From: Planctomycetia bacterium
GTDB taxonomy: Bacteria; Planctomycetota; GCA-002687715
Assembly (NCBI GenBank): GCA_005790545.1
Contig: SXUL01000036.1
Location: forward strand, 1 to 64,000
Direction: 5' to 3'
Length of the DNA: 64,000 bases
This document shows positions 1 through 8,631 of this stretch, piece by piece. Made by a program: the position numbers and the translations under genes. A model generated the notes under the pieces. The model searched no databases. It was not told where the DNA came from and saw only the letters and a list, made by a program, of their open reading frames with translations. Numbering within the stretch: position 1 is the first letter of the stretch; every line of letters starts with the position of its first letter.

Positions 1-570
1 CGCACGATCCGGAGCCTGCTCGCCAGCGACCTTCGCGAGACCTTGGACGTAATCCGCGTAACTCTCCTCGGTGTCCTTCCGCACGATCGAGCGCATCGCC
101 GCATTCGCATCCATCGTCGAAGCGTCCAGTGCCAGCACACGCCCCTTCAGAAGACCTGCGTCCTTCAAGATCTCCAGCACGAGCTTGTTCACAGCATCAA
201 AGACGGCGAGAGGAAACCGCTTCCTCGCGATCGACAGTGAGCTGTGATCCGGTACGGCATCCGCCACTCCAAGTCCGAGAAACGCCTTCAAAGACAGCGA
301 GTCCTCGCAGCGCCAGGCAAGACCACGCTCCGAGCAGATGCCCTCGAAGTAGCCGATCATCAGCATGCGGAAGTAGCGGCCGGGTGGAATCGACGGGCGA
401 CCGGATGACTTCGCGTAGTAAGGCCGGCAAAGAGCCTCCACGCGCACGTCGAAGTCGTGCTGCGCAAGGACTGCGTTCAGCTTCTTGAAGAAGGGATGCC
501 CCGGAGCCTTGATCGCATCCGACGCGATCCAGAAGGCTCCTTGTCCCGGCTCCATGTGTCCCATCGACAT
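1..570 (-). CDS. IS1182-like transposase, N-terminal part (runs off the left edge)
   Basis: This is the first 190 codons of a DDE transposase; the 3' part lies outside the window. The translation begins MSMGHMEPGQGAFWI and carries the IS5/IS1182-type N-terminal DUF772 region: a 'GRPSIPPGRYFRMLMIGYFE' block at about residues 56-75, then 'LAWRCEDSLSLKAFLGL' and 'VPDHSSLSIARKRF'. The start of the catalytic domain, 'LALDASTMDANAAM', follows at about residues 148-161 and contains the first acidic residue of the DDE triad. The ATG at 570 is preceded by a purine-rich GAGGAGAG ribosome site 7-8 bases upstream. The frame is intact to the edge, so the element may be active. Terminal inverted repeats could not be identified because one end is missing. 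It is transcribed away from the RCC1-repeat gene that starts 20 bases further right. Confidence 0.85.
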   Translation of the reverse strand, partial: MSMGHMEPGQGAFWIASDAIKAPGHPFFKKLNAVLAQHDFDVRVEALCRPYYAKSSGRPSIPPGRYFRMLMIGYFEGICSERGLAWRCEDSLSLKAFLGLGVADAVPDHSSLSIARKRFPLAVFDAVNKLVLEILKDAGLLKGRVLALDASTMDANAAMRSIVRKDTEESYADYVQGLAKVAGEQAPDRA

Positions 571-590
571 TGCGTGCTCTCCTCAAGCGA

Positions 591-2243
591 ATGGCCAACT
601 ATCAAACGCTCGAGCAGGGGGATTGGTTCACTGCAAGGCGCGCGTTTTTCAACGGGCTGCTAGTCACAATTCTTCTCGTGGCCGCCACAAGCCATCTGCT
701 GTACGCCCAGTCCGGCGTATGGGATGGACGCAGAATCGCTATGGGGAACGACTTCGCACATGTCGGCGTTGAAAATGAAACGAGTCTGAGTTGGGGCAAT
801 TCCAGTGCAGGACAGACCTGCAATGGTTCGACCACTCCGCTGAACCAGCCAGCACCCACAAACAGCTTGAATTCTCTGGCGAGCAAATGCTCACTCGGGT
901 TCGCGTTTGGCGGGAGTATTACGAACCAAGGCCATGTTCGACTCTGGGGCAATAACACCTCTGGACAAGTCGGGGCCTCTGGCGTGACTCACTCCGCATC
1001 CGGGGTAGTCCACATCTTCAGCACTAACCCCGCAGTGTCCCTTGCGGCCGGCCATAGCCACTGCTACCTCTTGCGAGCTGACGGCAGTGTTATGTCACGC
1101 GGCCTCAACACGTTCGGTCAACTTGGTGTACCTGCAGCGCCAACAAGCGGGAGTTTCTTTTGGGAGTTCGTGACGATTAGTGCAGGCGTACCCCTCTCTG
1201 GGATTTTCAAGATCGCCGCCGGTGACAACCACGGATTTGCCCTTGGTGGTTCACCATTCAACCCCACTGTTTATTGCTGGGGCAACAATTTGGACGGCCA
1301 ACTTGGCCTGACCGGGCAGACCCTCTACGGAACTGCAACGATCAATACCGCTCTCGCTTCTGGTGGCCACTGGCCAGTTGACCTAGACGGAGGGGCTCAA
1401 CACAGCATCGTACTCATGAGCGACAACACCGTACGTTGCATGGGCAGTCACGTTTTCGGCAACATTGGAACAGGGATTGTCAACTCTTCACTCTACTACA
1501 CCACCCCGCAGACGGTCGTCAGGATGCCAACCTTGACCCCTCTCCAGGACATCGTCAGTGTGTGTGCGGGTACGAATCACAATCTCGCGTTGGATATCTA
1601 TGGTCGTGTCTGGGCTTGGGGTCGTAACGACTTTGGTCAATTGGGATTGGGAACAAACATATTCCACCAAACAGCGGCGAACCTGATCCCTGGATTGCAG
1701 AATATACGCGCCATTGCAGCTGGCGGTAACTCTTCCATGGCCATGCGCTCCGACGGCGCCATCTTCGTGTGGGGTAAGAACAACAAGGGCCAACTGGGAT
1801 TGGGAACCATTGATAATCTCGCCCATGGCACACCTCAACTCGTGGTCCTCTGTCTCTACCCGAGTAGTCTAGAAAACACCCTCGCAGTCGAAGCTCTCGG
1901 GAGCAGCACCTTCGCCATGAGCCTCACCTGCGATACCAATAGGGCCGGACAAACTTATGCGACGGTCTACAGCCTGGAGCCCCAGAATGGTGGTAGCGGC
2001 GCCAACTGGTTTGGGCTTTCCATCAGTCCAAGCAGTCTGAATCAACACGTCGATTTGGCAAACAGTGGCTACGCGCCAGTGCTCGGACAACTGAACGCCA
2101 TCGGTAGCGCTATGGCACTCGATCCGAACGCAAGTTGGATCGCCACAATGCTCGGTCTACCGATCCACGCCGTCAGCATTGCCATCGAGCCGCTTACCAA
2201 CGCGGTGACTGAGGTCAGCAACGTCTGCGTCTATACATTCTGA
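591..2243 (+). CDS. secreted RCC1-repeat protein
   Basis: A 550-residue exported protein. A long polar N-region is followed by a hydrophobic stretch (about residues 20-38) ending in LLYAQS, a plausible signal peptidase I site. The body holds six or seven RCC1-type blades, recognised by repeats of the W-G-x-N-x-x-G-Q-L-G type ('LWGNNTSGQVG', 'CWGNNLDGQLG', 'AWGRNDFGQLG', 'VWGKNNKGQLG'), each preceded by an 'AAGxxH' element. RCC1 repeats form a seven-bladed propeller used for protein binding; nothing here suggests nucleotide exchange activity. The last 110 residues form a separate beta-rich domain of unknown function. The start at 591 was chosen over an in-frame ATG at 570, which coincides with the transposase start codon; neither has a good ribosome site. 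The insertion element lies directly upstream, so the native promoter and even the first residues may have been replaced. Confidence 0.8.
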   Translation: MANYQTLEQGDWFTARRAFFNGLLVTILLVAATSHLLYAQSGVWDGRRIAMGNDFAHVGVENETSLSWGNSSAGQTCNGSTTPLNQPAPTNSLNSLASKCSLGFAFGGSITNQGHVRLWGNNTSGQVGASGVTHSASGVVHIFSTNPAVSLAAGHSHCYLLRADGSVMSRGLNTFGQLGVPAAPTSGSFFWEFVTISAGVPLSGIFKIAAGDNHGFALGGSPFNPTVYCWGNNLDGQLGLTGQTLYGTATINTALASGGHWPVDLDGGAQHSIVLMSDNTVRCMGSHVFGNIGTGIVNSSLYYTTPQTVVRMPTLTPLQDIVSVCAGTNHNLALDIYGRVWAWGRNDFGQLGLGTNIFHQTAANLIPGLQNIRAIAAGGNSSMAMRSDGAIFVWGKNNKGQLGLGTIDNLAHGTPQLVVLCLYPSSLENTLAVEALGSSTFAMSLTCDTNRAGQTYATVYSLEPQNGGSGANWFGLSISPSSLNQHVDLANSGYAPVLGQLNAIGSAMALDPNASWIATMLGLPIHAVSIAIEPLTNAVTEVSNVCVYTF

Positions 2244-2249
2244 CGCCCT

Positions 2250-2326
2250 GATGCCGTGGCCGCTGACCTGACAGCGGATGGCATCACGAAGCAAGCCGGC
2301 CTGCGGATCCCGCTGGCCGGCTTGCT
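2250..2326. terminator. two consecutive strong hairpins between convergent genes
   Basis: Seven bases after the RCC1 gene stop, GATGCC (2250-2255) pairs with GGCATC (2280-2285) around an inner CCGCTG/CAGCGG stem. A perfect 12-bp inverted repeat follows, AGCAAGCCGGCC (2290-2301) with its complement at 2315-2326 and a 13-base loop. Neither has a T-tract, so they would act as structural or bidirectional terminators between the plus-strand RCC1 gene and the minus-strand spoVR gene ending at 2504. The rest of 2327-2503 shows no gene. Confidence 0.5.
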
Positions 2327-2503
2327 GACATACCGGCTCAGTGAATGGCTCGAATCGGTCCCCTGACTCCTTGCGCTCCCGGGATTCATCCATCGACGCC
2401 CCAGCCATGAGCTTCTTGGACATGCGCTGCGACGGGCGCTGTCATGGACCAGCTTCGCCAAAGAATCACTGCGCCGATCACATCCCGGGCTGCCAACCGC
2501 GTA

Positions 2504-3997
2504 TCAAGCGCGGATGACTTCTTCCATGCGCACGGCGCCGTCGGCGGCGATCCAGCGCACGGGTTTCTCTTCCTGCATACTGAGTAATACCACGGGGCGA
2601 CGCCAGAGAGCTGCGATGTTCAGAAGCGTCGCATCAGCGAAATCGGGGCGCAGGTCCTGGCCATGGTGGCGGTGTTCAAGCAGCAATTCGCCCCGGTTGC
2701 CGTGGTTCAGATCCACCGCTTCGATCACCGGTGCCCCGCCGTTCACGAGACTCTGAAGCAGCGTCTCTTTCACGGGGCGGAACTCGTTCGTCACCTTTTC
2801 GCGCTTGCCGGTGCGCTGGTCGCGGCGCCAGACGAACATCTTCTGCCGCTCGCAGAAATCCTCGGTCAGATAGGTGTCGAGGAAGGTCACGTCATTGTGG
2901 ATGCGGCGCACACGAAAGATCTCGTCCAGCCCGCGGCCTTCATGCGTATCCCAAGTGGTCTTCCGCGCGTAGTCGTCACAGTTCTCCCACTCGAGTCCGT
3001 GCTGGCCCTTGTTCCAGCGTTCCTCGATGTCCAGCAGGAGTTCGAGCCCCAGCTTGTAGGGATTGAGTGAACGGCCCTCGACGAGAGTTCCGGCCACGGT
3101 GTCGGCGTAGTCCACCACTTCATCGTCGGTGAGGATATCGTCGACCATCAGGCGCCGGTGCCAGTAGCTCGCCCAGCCTTCGTTCATGATCTTGGTGATG
3201 CGTTGCGGCGCGAAGTACAGCGCCTCGTCATGCACGATGTGCAGAAGATCCCATTCCCAGCGCTGAAGCGGCGCGCGTTCGAGCAGGAGCGCCATGATGT
3301 CACGACGCGGACCTCCGGGCAGGCGCTTCTCGGCTTCCACCTCGGCCGCATGACGCCTCTTCTTCTCCTCCATCCATTCCGGAGGATTGATGAACTCGTC
3401 CATGTAGTCGCGGGAGCGCAGGCGGTAATTCGGCTCGGCCTCTGCCTCTTGATCCTCCGCTGGAGGCGTGATGGACCGGAGCGGAGGTGTTGCCTCGCCG
3501 AGTTGGCGGAAATCGATGAGGTTCTCGAGTGAGAGCGCCTTGTCGAGGAATGCCTCCACGGCTTCCACACCCTGCCGGTCGATGATGCGGCGCACCTTCA
3601 CCGCGTGGTTCGCCATGCGATCCATCATCTTCCGGTCCGTATGCCGGAACCAGGCATTGTTCTTGAAGAAGTCACAGTGGCCGAACACGTGCGCCATCAC
3701 CAGTTTGTTGGTGGTGACGCTGTTGCTGGAGAGGAGATACGCGTAGCAGGGGTCGTTGTTGATGACGAGTTCGTAGATGCGCGAAAGACCCCAGCGGCTG
3801 TGTTTGCGCAGGCGCTCGTACTCCATGCCGTGGCGCCAGTGCGGATAGCGCGTGGGGAAACCACCGTAAGCCGCGACCTCGTCAAGCTGTTCTTCCGTGA
3901 CCATCTCGAAGATGGTGTCGAAGCAGTTGAGGCCGTGGCGCTTCGCGCTGTCGCGAATGCGCTCTTCCATGGCGGCGAGGCTGCTGGGGAGGTTCAT
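2504..3997 (-). CDS. spoVR: SpoVR family protein
   Basis: A 497-residue SpoVR/YcgB family protein. The name comes from a Bacillus spore-cortex phenotype, but the family is widespread in non-sporulators and its biochemical role is unknown. The conserved N-terminal core is easily seen: '[19 protein letters not shown]', '[16 protein letters not shown]', '[14 protein letters not shown]'. The later '[21 protein letters not shown]' and '[15 protein letters not shown]' blocks are also typical. Length matches the family (about 500). It is the last gene of a prkA-yeaH-spoVR operon and its ATG overlaps the yeaH stop by four bases (ATGA), so translation is coupled. In enterobacteria and many other phyla the same three genes are co-regulated in general stress, starvation and nitrogen responses, which is the best guide to its role here. 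No internal defects seen. Confidence 0.95.
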   Translation of the reverse strand: MNLPSSLAAMEERIRDSAKRHGLNCFDTIFEMVTEEQLDEVAAYGGFPTRYPHWRHGMEYERLRKHSRWGLSRIYELVINNDPCYAYLLSSNSVTTNKLVMAHVFGHCDFFKNNAWFRHTDRKMMDRMANHAVKVRRIIDRQGVEAVEAFLDKALSLENLIDFRQLGEATPPLRSITPPAEDQEAEAEPNYRLRSRDYMDEFINPPEWMEEKKRRHAAEVEAEKRLPGGPRRDIMALLLERAPLQRWEWDLLHIVHDEALYFAPQRITKIMNEGWASYWHRRLMVDDILTDDEVVDYADTVAGTLVEGRSLNPYKLGLELLLDIEERWNKGQHGLEWENCDDYARKTTWDTHEGRGLDEIFRVRRIHNDVTFLDTYLTEDFCERQKMFVWRRDQRTGKREKVTNEFRPVKETLLQSLVNGGAPVIEAVDLNHGNRGELLLEHRHHGQDLRPDFADATLLNIAALWRRPVVLLSMQEEKPVRWIAADGAVRMEEVIRA

Positions 3998-5070
3998 CGG
4001 CCCTTCCCCAGGAAGTCGCGAATGGAACCGAGAATGCCCTCACGGTCGGCGATCGCGCTGGTGACGAGGCGCTCCTCGCCGGGCAGCGACTGATCGAGGT
4101 CGCGCTTGAACTGCCCCGAGCCGTAGGCCGAGCGCACCTGGCCGTAACAAAAGAGGTTCGAGCGCGGCAACACTTCGCTCCTCAGAATGTCCACGCAGGT
4201 CGAGGTGTCCTTGCTGCTCCAGTTGTCGCCATCGGAGAAGTGGAAGGGGTAGATGTTCCACTCACCCGAACCGAAGCGCGACTTGATGACTTCGAGACAG
4301 AGCTGATAGGCGCTCGAGATCTTCGTGCCGCCGCTTTCGCGCAAGTGATAGAAATCGTGCTGCGAGACTTCGCGTGCCACCGCGTCGTGCACGATGTAGA
4401 CCGTCTCGATGGACTTGTACTGGTGGCGCAGCCAGGTGTCGATCCAGAATGCCTCGATGCGGACGATCTCCTTCTGCTCGGTGCCCATGGAGCCGGACAC
4501 ATCCATCATGTGGATGATGACGGCACGCGATTCCGGGCGGCGGCGCACCTGTGAACTGCGGTAACGGCGGTCATCGCGCACGGGGATGATCACCGGATTC
4601 GCGGGGTCGTAGAGCCCGGAGGAAATCTGGCGCTTCAGGGCTTCGCGGTACGTGCGCTTGAAATGCCTGAGCGATTCCGGTCCTACGCGCCGGATGCCGC
4701 TCCAGCGCTGGTGCTCGGCGGTGATGGAGGCCTCGCCACGCGGACGGATGTCCGGCAATTCGAGCTCCTCACCGAGAATCTTCGCGAGCTCGTCCAGGCC
4801 CACCTCGACCTCGAGGATGTGCTGCCCTTCGTTCTCGCCTGCTTCACCTTCCGAGGGTTCGTCGCCTTCCCCTGCGCCACGGCCGACGCCTTCGCCGCTC
4901 CCGAAGGTGAAATGCGGCAGGTCGATTTGCGGCACGGGAATGCTCACCGCACCACGCTCTCCGCCACCAATGAGATCCCCCGAGGAGACGTAGCGCTTCA
5001 GGTCGCGACGGATGGTGCCGTGCACGATCTGGCGGAAGCGCCGCTGATCTTTCTCGATGGGACCGATCAT
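3994..5070 (-). CDS. yeaH: YeaH/YhbH family protein (DUF444, VWA-like)
   Basis: A 358-residue DUF444 protein. The N-terminal 100 residues are charged and glycine/glutamate-rich (about residues 55-85), followed by a von Willebrand A-like fold. A MIDAS-type motif DVSGSMG is at about residues 190-196 (DxSxS), with the conserved 'YVIVHD'-like strand present as '[12 protein letters not shown]' and '[10 protein letters not shown]' supplying further metal-site residues. Orthologues (E. coli YeaH, Bacillus YhbH) act with the PrkA kinase; YhbH has been linked to sporulation. The gene is coupled at both ends by ATGA overlaps, to prkA upstream and spoVR downstream. The function of a MIDAS protein with an AAA+ kinase suggests a chaperone-like or MoxR/VWA-type pairing, but that is inference. 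Confidence 0.93.
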   Translation of the reverse strand: MIGPIEKDQRRFRQIVHGTIRRDLKRYVSSGDLIGGGERGAVSIPVPQIDLPHFTFGSGEGVGRGAGEGDEPSEGEAGENEGQHILEVEVGLDELAKILGEELELPDIRPRGEASITAEHQRWSGIRRVGPESLRHFKRTYREALKRQISSGLYDPANPVIIPVRDDRRYRSSQVRRRPESRAVIIHMMDVSGSMGTEQKEIVRIEAFWIDTWLRHQYKSIETVYIVHDAVAREVSQHDFYHLRESGGTKISSAYQLCLEVIKSRFGSGEWNIYPFHFSDGDNWSSKDTSTCVDILRSEVLPRSNLFCYGQVRSAYGSGQFKRDLDQSLPGEERLVTSAIADREGILGSIRDFLGKGR

Positions 5071-7106
5071 CCGTTCTTGAGATCTCCCCGCGCGAAGATG
5101 CTCGCGACGTAATTGAGCACGTCGGTGGCCGATTCCTCGGTGTAGCCGAAGTTGGCAATGAGGCGCTTCTTCACCACATCGATCTTCTCCTGCGTCGCCC
5201 GGTCCACCATGTTCGAGAGCAGGCTCGTGAGCTTGATGGTGTCCTTCTGGTCCTCGAAGAGCTTGAGTTCGAGGGCGCGGTGCAGGCGTTCGTTGCTGCG
5301 GTAGTCGAAGATCTTGTTCTCCACAGCCAGCGCACCGATGTAGTTCATGATCTCGCGCCGGAAGTCGTCCTTCCTGGACTCCGGGATGTCGATCTTCTCT
5401 TCGATGGAACGCATGAGGCGCTCATCCGGCGGATCCGCCTCGCCGGTGAAGGGATTCCTCACCCGCTCGCGCTGCGTGTGCGCCTTCACGTTGTCGAGGT
5501 AGTTGGCACAGAGGCGCTTGATGGCGTCCTCATCCGCGCTGATGGCGCGCTGGACCTCGTTCTTGACGATGTCGGTGTATTCCTCGCGCACCACGGAGAG
5601 CATCTCGCGATAGCGCTTCCGCTGGTCCTCACCTGTGACCAGCGTGTGGTGCTTCAGGCCCTCTTCCAGTTCGTGGAAGAGCATGAAGGGGTTGATGCAG
5701 CGCGCACCGGTCTCCTTCACCAGGATGTTCGAGAGCTTGTCCTGGATGTAGCGCGGCGAGATCCCATCCATTCCCTCGCGCACCGTTTCGCGTTTGAGTT
5801 CGTTGATGTTGTCCTCGGTGAAACCGGGCAGCATCTTGCCGTTGTAGAGCTTCGCCTTCTGGAGCAGCGTGATGTTGGCCTTCTTCGGGTCTTCAAGGCG
5901 CGTCAACACGGCCCAGAGTGCGCCCATCTCGATGGTGTGGGGTGCGATGTGTTTCGCCTGCACCCTGGAGGCGCCAAAATCGCGCTGGTAGATGCGCACT
6001 TCGTTGCGCAGCGTCCGGTTGTAAGGCACGTCGATGCGCACGGTCCTGTCGCGGAAGGCCTCCATGAGCTCGTTGCTCTGGAGCTTCCTGAACTCGGGTT
6101 CGTTGGTGTGCCCGATGATGACCTCATCGATGTCGGTCTGCGCGAACTTCTTCGACTTGATGGTGTGTTCCTGCGTGGCGCCGAGGAGGTCATAGAGGAA
6201 TGCGACATCGAGCTTCAGAATCTCGATGAATTCGCACAGGCCGCGATTGGCGATGTTCAGTTCGCCATCGAAGTTGAAGGCGCGCGGATCGGAGTCCGAT
6301 CCGTACTCCGCGATGCGGCGGTAGTTGATGTCGCCGGTGAGCTCCGTCGAGTCCTGATTCTTCTCGTCCTTCGGCTGGAAAGTGCCGATGCCGCGCCGGT
6401 CCTTCTCGGCCAGCGTGATGCGCCGCACCTTCACGTGCTCGAGCACCTTGGTCCAGTCGCCCTCGTGCTTCTGGAGAAAGTGGTTGAAGTACCAGCGCGA
6501 AACCGGATCGAGCCCGCCCTCGATCTTCAACTTCCACGTGCGGTCGAGGCGGGAGTTCAACTCCTCCACCACGGCCTCGCGGCTGTCTTCGGGGATGAGC
6601 TTCAACGGCTCCTCATTCATGGGGCTCGGCAATTCCGTGCCATCCTCGAGAACCCACGAGAAGGTGTAGAGCGCGCCTTCATCGGTGCGGCTCCAGCGTT
6701 CGAGCCCGCGCTTCAGCAGCCGCACGATGGTGCTCTTTGCGGAGCCCACGGGGCCGTGCAGAAGAATGATGCGCCGCTCGGGGCCGTAGCCGTGAGCCGC
6801 CGCCTTGATGGTGTCCGCGAGACGCATGAGCGGCTGGTCGAGGCCGAAGATGGAATCCCGGCCGCCGCCCTCCGGATCGGAGAAGAAGCGGTAGCGCACC
6901 CTGCGCTCCTTTTGCTCCGTGTATTCGTCGAATCCGAAGGACATGAGCATGTCGTAGATGCGCTGAAAGGCGTTGCGCGCGACCCACGGACGGTCATGCA
7001 CGAGTTCCAGATAGTCACGGAAGCTGCCTTCCCAATTGAGGCTGCGCCATGCGCGCCGATCCACACCGCGTCCGGCCTTCTCAAGGAGCTTGTCAGCGTT
7101 GCCCAT
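5067..7106 (-). CDS. prkA: PrkA family serine protein kinase (YeaG)
   Basis: A 679-residue PrkA/YeaG protein, the usual family size. The N-terminal AAA+ module has a Walker A at about residues 118-126 (GPVGSAKST). The C-terminal half is the PrkA kinase-like region, with '[22 protein letters not shown]'-type sequence, 'IGHTNEPEF' and '[13 protein letters not shown]' well conserved. PrkA of Bacillus was reported to be a serine kinase and later a protease-like AAA+ protein; YeaG of E. coli works with YeaH in starvation responses. The ATG at 7106 was chosen because it has an AAAGGA ribosome site and matches the family N-terminus; the open frame extends 73 codons upstream with no homology. This start lies inside the end of rluD, 14 bases overlapping, so the four genes rluD-prkA-yeaH-spoVR probably share a transcript. 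Confidence 0.95.
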   Translation of the reverse strand: MGNADKLLEKAGRGVDRRAWRSLNWEGSFRDYLELVHDRPWVARNAFQRIYDMLMSFGFDEYTEQKERRVRYRFFSDPEGGGRDSIFGLDQPLMRLADTIKAAAHGYGPERRIILLHGPVGSAKSTIVRLLKRGLERWSRTDEGALYTFSWVLEDGTELPSPMNEEPLKLIPEDSREAVVEELNSRLDRTWKLKIEGGLDPVSRWYFNHFLQKHEGDWTKVLEHVKVRRITLAEKDRRGIGTFQPKDEKNQDSTELTGDINYRRIAEYGSDSDPRAFNFDGELNIANRGLCEFIEILKLDVAFLYDLLGATQEHTIKSKKFAQTDIDEVIIGHTNEPEFRKLQSNELMEAFRDRTVRIDVPYNRTLRNEVRIYQRDFGASRVQAKHIAPHTIEMGALWAVLTRLEDPKKANITLLQKAKLYNGKMLPGFTEDNINELKRETVREGMDGISPRYIQDKLSNILVKETGARCINPFMLFHELEEGLKHHTLVTGEDQRKRYREMLSVVREEYTDIVKNEVQRAISADEDAIKRLCANYLDNVKAHTQRERVRNPFTGEADPPDERLMRSIEEKIDIPESRKDDFRREIMNYIGALAVENKIFDYRSNERLHRALELKLFEDQKDTIKLTSLLSNMVDRATQEKIDVVKKRLIANFGYTEESATDVLNYVASIFARGDLKNG

Positions 7107-8097
7107 GTTCAGTCCTTTCCACAGCCTCGCGAGCGTTGCCGAGGAGATCGAGTGCGGTCTTGAAGTCCGATGGCAGCGGGGCCATGAACTCGCGCAACCG
7201 TCCGTCAAAGGGATGTACGAATGAGAGTCGCGCCGCGTGCAGTGCCTGGCGCGCCAACACCACTCCGGTGCCCATGCCACCAAGATCACGATGGAGCAGC
7301 GCAGCGCGGCGACCGTAGGTCCCATCGCAGGCGATCGGATGCCCGAGGCTCGCGAGGTGCACCCTGATCTGGTGCGTGCGTCCGGTGCGCGGTCTGCAAC
7401 GCAGCAGGGTGAAGCCGGGGAAGCGTTCGAGCACTTCCCAGCGGGTCTCCGCTGGTTTGCCTTCTTCGCGGTCCACCACCACGCGCTCGCGATCGCGCCG
7501 GCTGCGCGCGAGCGGGAGGTCGATTTTCCCGCCGTCTGTATCCACGCGCCCCTCGACGAGAGCGAGATATTCCTTGGCGGTGGTGCGGGCCTGGAACTGC
7601 GCCGCGATGGCGTAGTGCGCGCGATTCGTGCGCGCCACCACCATCACGCCACTGGTGTCCTTGTCGAGACGATGCACGATGCCCAGGCGCTCAGGCCCGC
7701 CGGCGTCGGAGAGTTCGTCAAAACGAAAGGCGAGTGCGTTGGCCAGCGTGCCGTCGTGCTGACCGCTGCCGGGATGCACGGTCAAGCCGGCAGGCTTGTC
7801 GATCACGATGATGGATGCGTCCTCGTGGATCACACGGAACGGGAGGTCCTGCTTCGCCAGCCCCTCCACCGCGGCAGGTCTCACGACGCGCGCCTCAACG
7901 TCATCACCTTCCGCGAGCTTGAGGGCCGGCTTGGCCAAGGCACCGTTCACATGCACGCAGCCACGCGTGATGAGTTCCTTCGCGGCAGTGCGGCTGGTGC
8001 CTTCGAGATGTCCGTGCAAGACGACATCAAGCCGCAGCCCGGCCTCGTCCGCCCCGGCTCGAAAGTTGAGAAGTCGTTCGCGCTCTTCCCCGGGCAT
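7093..8097 (-). CDS. rluD: RluA/RluD-family 23S rRNA pseudouridine synthase
   Basis: A 334-residue pseudouridine synthase. An N-terminal S4-like RNA-binding domain (about residues 20-75: '[11 protein letters not shown]', '[14 protein letters not shown]') precedes the RluA-type catalytic domain. The active-site motif HRLDKDTSG lies at about residues 142-150 with catalytic Asp145, and '[20 protein letters not shown]' follows. S4 plus this core is the architecture of RluD, which modifies helix 69 of 23S rRNA; RluC has similar architecture and is not excluded. The ATG at 8097 has a GAGG element upstream and gives the normal length; an in-frame TTG at 8148 would add 17 unlikely residues. It is divergent from the riboswitch-controlled gene and leads into prkA with a 14-base overlap. 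Confidence 0.93.
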   Translation of the reverse strand: MPGEERERLLNFRAGADEAGLRLDVVLHGHLEGTSRTAAKELITRGCVHVNGALAKPALKLAEGDDVEARVVRPAAVEGLAKQDLPFRVIHEDASIIVIDKPAGLTVHPGSGQHDGTLANALAFRFDELSDAGGPERLGIVHRLDKDTSGVMVVARTNRAHYAIAAQFQARTTAKEYLALVEGRVDTDGGKIDLPLARSRRDRERVVVDREEGKPAETRWEVLERFPGFTLLRCRPRTGRTHQIRVHLASLGHPIACDGTYGRRAALLHRDLGGMGTGVVLARQALHAARLSFVHPFDGRLREFMAPLPSDFKTALDLLGNAREAVERTEHGQR

Positions 8098-8266
8098 CCC
8101 TCGAATTCCTCGGGCCACGGGCCTCACGGCATCCGCCACCCTGTGCAACCAGTTGCTGATCCTACCTTTGCATGCGCGGGCGCCAGCAAAGGCACTTCCA
8201 ACTCACCCTTTCGGCCACCAGCGCTGCATCGCTTCGAACAATCCTGCGGCGCGTGAGTGGAAGTGC

Positions 8267-8295
8267 TTGCCTGCGTGCGCTGTGTCCAATAAAAC
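8267..8295 (+). promoter_or_regulatory. candidate sigma-70-type promoter for the riboswitch transcript
   Basis: TTGCCT (8267-8272), 17-base spacer, TAAAAC (8290-8295). Each hexamer matches four of six consensus bases, spacing is ideal, and the predicted start near 8302 lies just before the first structured elements, including an 8-bp hairpin CGCCCGTG/CACGGGCG at 8301-8320. Confidence 0.4.
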
Positions 8296-8344
8296 GACAC
8301 CGCCCGTGCGATCACGGGCGCCCCGAAGGGCGTTCTCTTGCAGC

Positions 8345-8512
8345 CGCAAGGCTCGGAAGAGAGCCACGGCAGCGATGCCGTGGGGGAAGATGGTGCAAGA
8401 CCATCGCGGACCCGCCACTGTGAGTGGGGACGAAAGTCGCAAGACCACTGCGTGTCATGCACGCGGGAAGGTGCGGCGAGTAGGCCGATCCACGAGCCAG
8501 GATATCCGCCCA
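8345..8512 (+). promoter_or_regulatory. cobalamin (B12) riboswitch
   Basis: The conserved core of the adenosylcobalamin/cobalamin aptamer is present in order. A hairpin CCACGGC/GCCGTGG (8364-8383) is followed by GGGGAAGATGGTGCAAGACC (8383-8402) with its GATGGT/ACCATC stem. Then come GCGGACCCGCCACTGTGA (8406-8423), a side stem, AAGACCACTG (8441-8450), GGGAAGG (8465-8471), and the B12 box GAGCCAGGATATCCGCC (8494-8510). These match the consensus blocks GGGAA..GGTGAAA..CC, GCGGNCCCGCCACTGT and AGCCAGGAGACCTGCC, with two changes in the last. It lies about 120 bases upstream of the start codon of a secreted propeller gene on the same strand. Riboswitches of this class normally repress B12 uptake, synthesis or B12-independent isozyme genes when cobalamin is plentiful. 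Confidence 0.94.
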
Positions 8513-8529
8513 TCGGGGATCAACTTCCC

Positions 8530-8552
8530 GGGACTCTCGAGGTCGGAGTCCC
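8530..8552 (+). promoter_or_regulatory. hairpin between aptamer and start codon (possible expression platform)
   Basis: GGGACTC (8530-8536) pairs perfectly with GAGTCCC (8546-8552) around a 9-base loop, 18 bases after the B12 box and about 80 bases before the start codon. It could be the stem whose loop contacts the aptamer, or the switching element. No T-run follows, so translational rather than transcriptional control is more likely. This is inference. Confidence 0.4.
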
Positions 8553-8631
8553 AGCGCCAAGCGCGCATGCGGAAGCTTCACGTCCCGGCCTCATGCTTCA
8601 GGCCGGCGCGGTCCGGCATGGAGGGTTTCCT

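Noticed and set aside
197..598. 133-codon minus-strand frame overlapping the transposase in another phase
   Set aside because: The transposase phase gives family motifs through to the edge; this phase gives arginine-rich sequence without similarity.
5280..7163. 627-codon open frame on the plus strand opposite prkA
   Set aside because: It is the antisense of a strongly conserved gene; long antisense frames are expected in GC-rich DNA with GC at third codon positions, and the translation has no recognisable domain.
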